Assembly (NCBI GenBank): GCA_937919435.1 | Contig: CALFRR010000185.1 | Span: 1-8,392 of the forward strand | Source of the DNA: an uncultured Alphaproteobacteria bacterium | GTDB taxonomy: Bacteria > Pseudomonadota > Alphaproteobacteria > Rhizobiales > Ancalomicrobiaceae | Direction of reading: 5' to 3' | DNA: 8,392 bases | Shown: one piece after another, positions 6,672-8,392 of the stretch | Position numbering within the stretch: the first letter of the stretch is position 1 | Layout: every line of letters begins with the position of its first letter | Position numbers and translations under genes: made by a program | The notes under the pieces: generated by a model | The model's database searches: none | What the model saw: the letters and a program-made list of their open reading frames with translations, nothing else | Told to the model about the DNA's origin: nothing

Positions 6672-7387
6672 GTGCTCGTCACCTCCGCGGAGAAGATGTA
6701 GCCGCCGGAGCGCACCGTCCGGATCAGTTCGGGATGGTGGGGATCCGGTTCGGTCTTGCGACGGATCCGGCTGATCAGAATGTCGACGGACCGCTCGTAG
6801 GGGCCGGGCGCCCGCCCCTGGGTGAGATCGAGCAGCGCGTCGCGCGACAGCACCCGTGCCGGCCGTTCGACCAGCACCAGGAGGAGGTCGAATTCGGCCG
6901 CCGTCAGAGTCACCAGCGCGCCGCTCGGATCGGTCAGACGCCGGCCGGGAACGTCGAGGACGAAGCCGGCGAAGGTGTGCCGTTTGGCGCGCGACTGCTC
7001 GGGCTGATCGGCCTCGCCCCGGCAGCGGCGCAGCACGGCGCGGATCCGGGCGAGCAGCTCGCGCGGACTGAACGGCTTGGTCAGATAGTCGTCGGCGCCG
7101 GTCTCCAGCCCCACCACGCGGTCGAGTTCGTCGCTCTTGGCGGTCAGCATGACGATCGGCAGACGGGTGTCGCGCCGCAACCGTCGGCAGATCGACAGGC
7201 CGTCCTCTCCGGGCAACATCAGATCGAGGATGATCAGGTCGAAATGACCGTCGGCGAGGCGGCGGGTCATCTCCCGCCCGTCGGCGGCGATGGTGACGCG
7301 GAAGTCGTTGACGCGCAGATACCGGGCGACCAGGGCGCTGATCTCGCGATCGTCTTCGACGACGAGGATGTGCGGGCTCGTGCTCAT
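6668..7387 (-). CDS. OmpR-family response regulator, DNA-binding
   Basis: This 239-residue transcription factor is the partner of the following kinase gene. The receiver domain (about 5-118) has the acidic pair D12/D13 in VVEDD, the phospho-acceptor D55 in LIILDLMLPGEDG, the switch residue T82 in VMLTAK and the conserved K104 in YLTKPF. A short linker (about 122-135) leads to a winged-helix effector domain (about 138-235) with LTAAEFDLLLVLVERP, then RSVDILISRIRRK and the wing IRTVRSGGYIF, typical of OmpR/PhoB proteins. The frame is open upstream to 7543, but MSTSPHILVVEDD is the normal family N-terminus, so 7387 is taken although no good ribosome site precedes it. It leads a two-gene operon and overlaps the kinase gene by four bases. 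It shares its upstream region with the divergent 178-residue gene, which may be a target. Exact regulon unknown. Confidence 0.93.
   Translation of the reverse strand: MSTSPHILVVEDDREISALVARYLRVNDFRVTIAADGREMTRRLADGHFDLIILDLMLPGEDGLSICRRLRRDTRLPIVMLTAKSDELDRVVGLETGADDYLTKPFSPRELLARIRAVLRRCRGEADQPEQSRAKRHTFAGFVLDVPGRRLTDPSGALVTLTAAEFDLLLVLVERPARVLSRDALLDLTQGRAPGPYERSVDILISRIRRKTEPDPHHPELIRTVRSGGYIFSAEVTST
6679..6686 (-). promoter_or_regulatory. Strong Shine-Dalgarno for the kinase GTG start
   Basis: On the minus strand GGAGGTGA lies seven bases before the GTG at 6671, inside the last codons of the response-regulator gene. This near-perfect site settles the unusual GTG start of the kinase and suggests efficient coupled translation. 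Confidence 0.75.
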
Positions 7388-7425
7388 GGAACCGTTACAT
7401 GCCGGGATCGGTCGCCCCGTGCACC

Positions 7426-7492
7426 CGGAAAATTGTTTCCGTTCGTATCTCCGGGGCGCGTGGAAACAGACGAAAACGAGACACCGGAAAAC
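7426..7492. promoter_or_regulatory. Cluster of GGAAA/GTTTTC elements between regulator and small gene
   Basis: The divergent gap holds a dyad CGGAAA-ATTG-TTTCCG (7426-7441). It also holds further same-orientation copies GGAAAC (7462-7467), CGAAAAC (7471-7477) and GGAAAAC (7486-7492), whose ends step by 10 and 15 bases. TGTTTCC (7434-7440) and GGAAACA (7462-7468) form an additional inverted pair. OmpR-family regulators often bind short direct repeats about one helical turn apart and control their own operon, so autoregulation is a fair guess. No promoter hexamers could be fixed. Confidence 0.4.
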
Positions 7493-7565
7493 TCGAGGAT
7501 CCGTTAACTTCCCCGAGGTCTCGTCGGCGTCGTGAACGACCACGCGCTTCGAGTGGCCGCGCCAC

Positions 7566-7570
7566 GGAGG
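7566..7570 (+). promoter_or_regulatory. Ribosome-binding site deciding the start of the 178-residue gene
   Basis: GGAGG lies eight bases before the ATG at 7579 but only two before the in-frame ATG at 7573, so the start at 7579 is chosen. The two choices differ by only two residues. Confidence 0.65.
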
Positions 7571-7578
7571 GAATGCCG

Positions 7579-8115
7579 ATGACCAGCATCACCGCTCTCG
7601 CGACGGGGACGGCGCAACAGTCGCCGCTCGATCGTCTGAAGTCGACCCTCGCCGACGAGGTCACGTCCGGCAGCGTCGCCGCGAGCGACGAATCCGCACT
7701 TTCCGATGCGCTCGACGCGATCGACCGATCTCTGACGAGCGAGGCCACCACCTCCGGCACCTCGCCGACCGACATGAAGTCGAAGATCGACGATCTGATC
7801 GACCGACAGGTCGATGCCGGGACGCTCACCGAGGATCAGGCGACCGAGCTGAAGAAGGTCTTTTCCGACGCCGCGCCCCAGGCGCAGGCCGGAGGAGGTG
7901 CTCCGCCGCCGCCGCCCGCCGGCGGTGGTGGCGGCGCCCCGCCGGAAGAGACCGACTCCTCGTCTTCCTCGACCAGCGATACCGCCGCCCAACTGCTCGA
8001 AGAGTTCCTCGAAGCGCTGAAGGCGCAGCAGACCACGACCACGGGCTACGGCTCGACCGGCGGTACGACCACCGTCACGGCGTCGAGCGCCCTCGTCCTC
8101 GACACCGCGGCCTGA
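7579..8115 (+). CDS. Small protein of unknown function with helical repeats and Gly/Pro linker
   Basis: I do not recognise a named family, though small Ser-rich proteins of this build recur as hypotheticals in proteobacteria. The 178 residues show four parts. Helical segment 1 (about 16-55) contains DEVTSGSVAASDESALSDALDAID. Helical segment 2 (about 66-97) contains KSKIDDLIDRQVDAGTLTEDQATELKKVF and looks like a diverged copy of the first, with a hydrophobic helix, a Gly turn and a second helix. A low-complexity linker (about 104-132) has PPPPP and GGGGG runs, an acidic stretch and a Ser run. The C-terminal helix DTAAQLLEEFLEALKAQ (134-150) is followed by a Thr/Gly-rich tail ending in ALVLDTAA. 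There is no signal peptide or membrane span. Codon use and the good ribosome site support a real gene. It is divergent from the response-regulator gene, so it may be regulated by it. It ends at a clear terminator and is therefore likely monocistronic. Confidence 0.75.
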   Translation: MTSITALATGTAQQSPLDRLKSTLADEVTSGSVAASDESALSDALDAIDRSLTSEATTSGTSPTDMKSKIDDLIDRQVDAGTLTEDQATELKKVFSDAAPQAQAGGGAPPPPPAGGGGGAPPEETDSSSSSTSDTAAQLLEEFLEALKAQQTTTTGYGSTGGTTTVTASSALVLDTAA

Positions 8116-8139
8116 CGTCTTCTCCACGTTCGAAACGAC

Positions 8140-8178
8140 GAGGCCCGGAATCGGCGACGACCGATCCCGGGCCTCTTT
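8140..8178 (+). terminator. Intrinsic terminator of the 178-residue gene
   Basis: Two 15-base arms, GAGGCCCGGAATCGG (8140-8154) and CCGATCCCGGGCCTC (8161-8175), pair with a single A-C mismatch around a 6-base loop. TTT follows. The hairpin starts 24 bases after the stop codon. The T run is short, but the stem is very stable. Confidence 0.8.
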
Positions 8179-8188
8179 CGTGTGCCGC

Positions 8189-8208
8189 CCCGGTCCGCTC
8201 GGGCCGGG
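8189..8208. repeat. GC-rich hairpin in the gap before the thiolase gene
   Basis: CCCGGTCC and GGGCCGGG pair over eight positions (one T-G wobble) around GCTC. It lies between two better terminator hairpins in a non-coding gap. It may simply reflect the high GC content. Confidence 0.3.
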
Positions 8209-8292
8209 ACGTCGTCGGAGAGTGGTGTGCCCGAGCGACGGGAGCCGGATCGTCGGCGCCGGTGGTGTCGGGCTCGCCCTCGCGGGCGATGT

Positions 8293-8321
8293 CTCGACCT
8301 CCGGTCGGACCGGAGGTCGAG
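8293..8321 (-). terminator. Hairpin downstream of the thiolase gene, likely terminator
   Basis: A perfect 13-base stem CTCGACCTCCGGT / ACCGGAGGTCGAG closes a three-base loop, starting 18 bases past the thiolase stop on the minus strand. There is no T tract in the minus direction, so termination may depend on the stem alone or on Rho. A 13-base perfect stem is unlikely by chance. Confidence 0.65.
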
Positions 8322-8339
8322 GGTCGAAGCGTCCCGGTG

Positions 8340-8392
8340 TCAGCGTTCGACGGTGAGGGCGATGCCCATGCCGCCGCCGATGCACAGGGTGG
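8340..8392 (-). CDS. Thiolase (acetyl-CoA acetyltransferase family), C-terminal end only
   Basis: Only the last 16 full codons are in the window, reading TLCIGGGMGIALTVER and stop. CIGGGMG is the C-terminal active-site motif of thiolases, whose Cys acts as the acid/base residue (Cys378 in the Zoogloea enzyme). The ending is closer to biosynthetic PhaA/AtoB-type acetyl-CoA acetyltransferases than to FadA, which usually has a CVGLGQG form. The enzyme joins or cleaves acyl-CoA with acetyl-CoA. The exact subtype and gene name cannot be set from so little; the upstream part lies beyond the right edge. Confidence 0.85.
   Translation of the reverse strand, partial: TLCIGGGMGIALTVER

Noticed and set aside
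1..8392. CRISPR arrays, tRNA or rRNA genes, insertion sequences, attachment sites
   Set aside because: No spaced repeat arrays, cloverleaf-like segments, transposase frames or terminal inverted repeats were seen on reading both strands.

Overview
The base composition is high-GC, the coding style is that of an alphaproteobacterium, and the gene types point the same way: OmpR/EnvZ-type regulators, a type VI secretion (T6SS) spike protein, a PATR-type autotransporter and a PhaA/AtoB-like thiolase. A Hyphomicrobiales (Rhizobiales)-like host is my best guess. This is inference; there is no rRNA or marker gene in the window to fix it.

Layout from left to right. The window opens inside the N-terminal part of a minus-strand autotransporter (1-434). 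This gene has a signal peptide followed by a Gly/Thr-rich beta-strand repeat. It is separated by a 450-base, partly AT-rich divergent gap from a plus-strand gene (885-2411). That gene encodes a class I SAM-dependent methyltransferase carrying the 'methyltransferase regulatory domain' also found in the Rickettsia protein lysine methyltransferases. After a roughly 294-base gap with a strong hairpin and a 12-base direct repeat comes a complete vgrG (2706-4610), the spike of a T6SS. It is followed by a 199-residue DUF6931-like protein (4706-5305) that is probably cotranscribed with it. No other T6SS structural genes are visible, so this looks like an orphan vgrG module.

Convergent to these lies a two-component operon on the minus strand: an OmpR-family response regulator (7387 to 6668) and an EnvZ-type histidine kinase (6671 to 5337), overlapping by four bases (GTGA). 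Divergent from it, a small protein of unknown function (7579-8115) shares the regulator's upstream region and ends at a clear intrinsic terminator. The last 53 bases are the C-terminus of a thiolase on the minus strand.

How the genes may work together. The autotransporter and the methyltransferase are divergent neighbours and recall the Rickettsia OmpB/PKMT substrate-enzyme pair. VgrG and the 199-residue protein form a candidate spike plus adaptor/cargo unit. The regulator pair probably controls its own promoter and perhaps the small divergent gene. All three are hypotheses; the individual family assignments are much firmer than the links between them.
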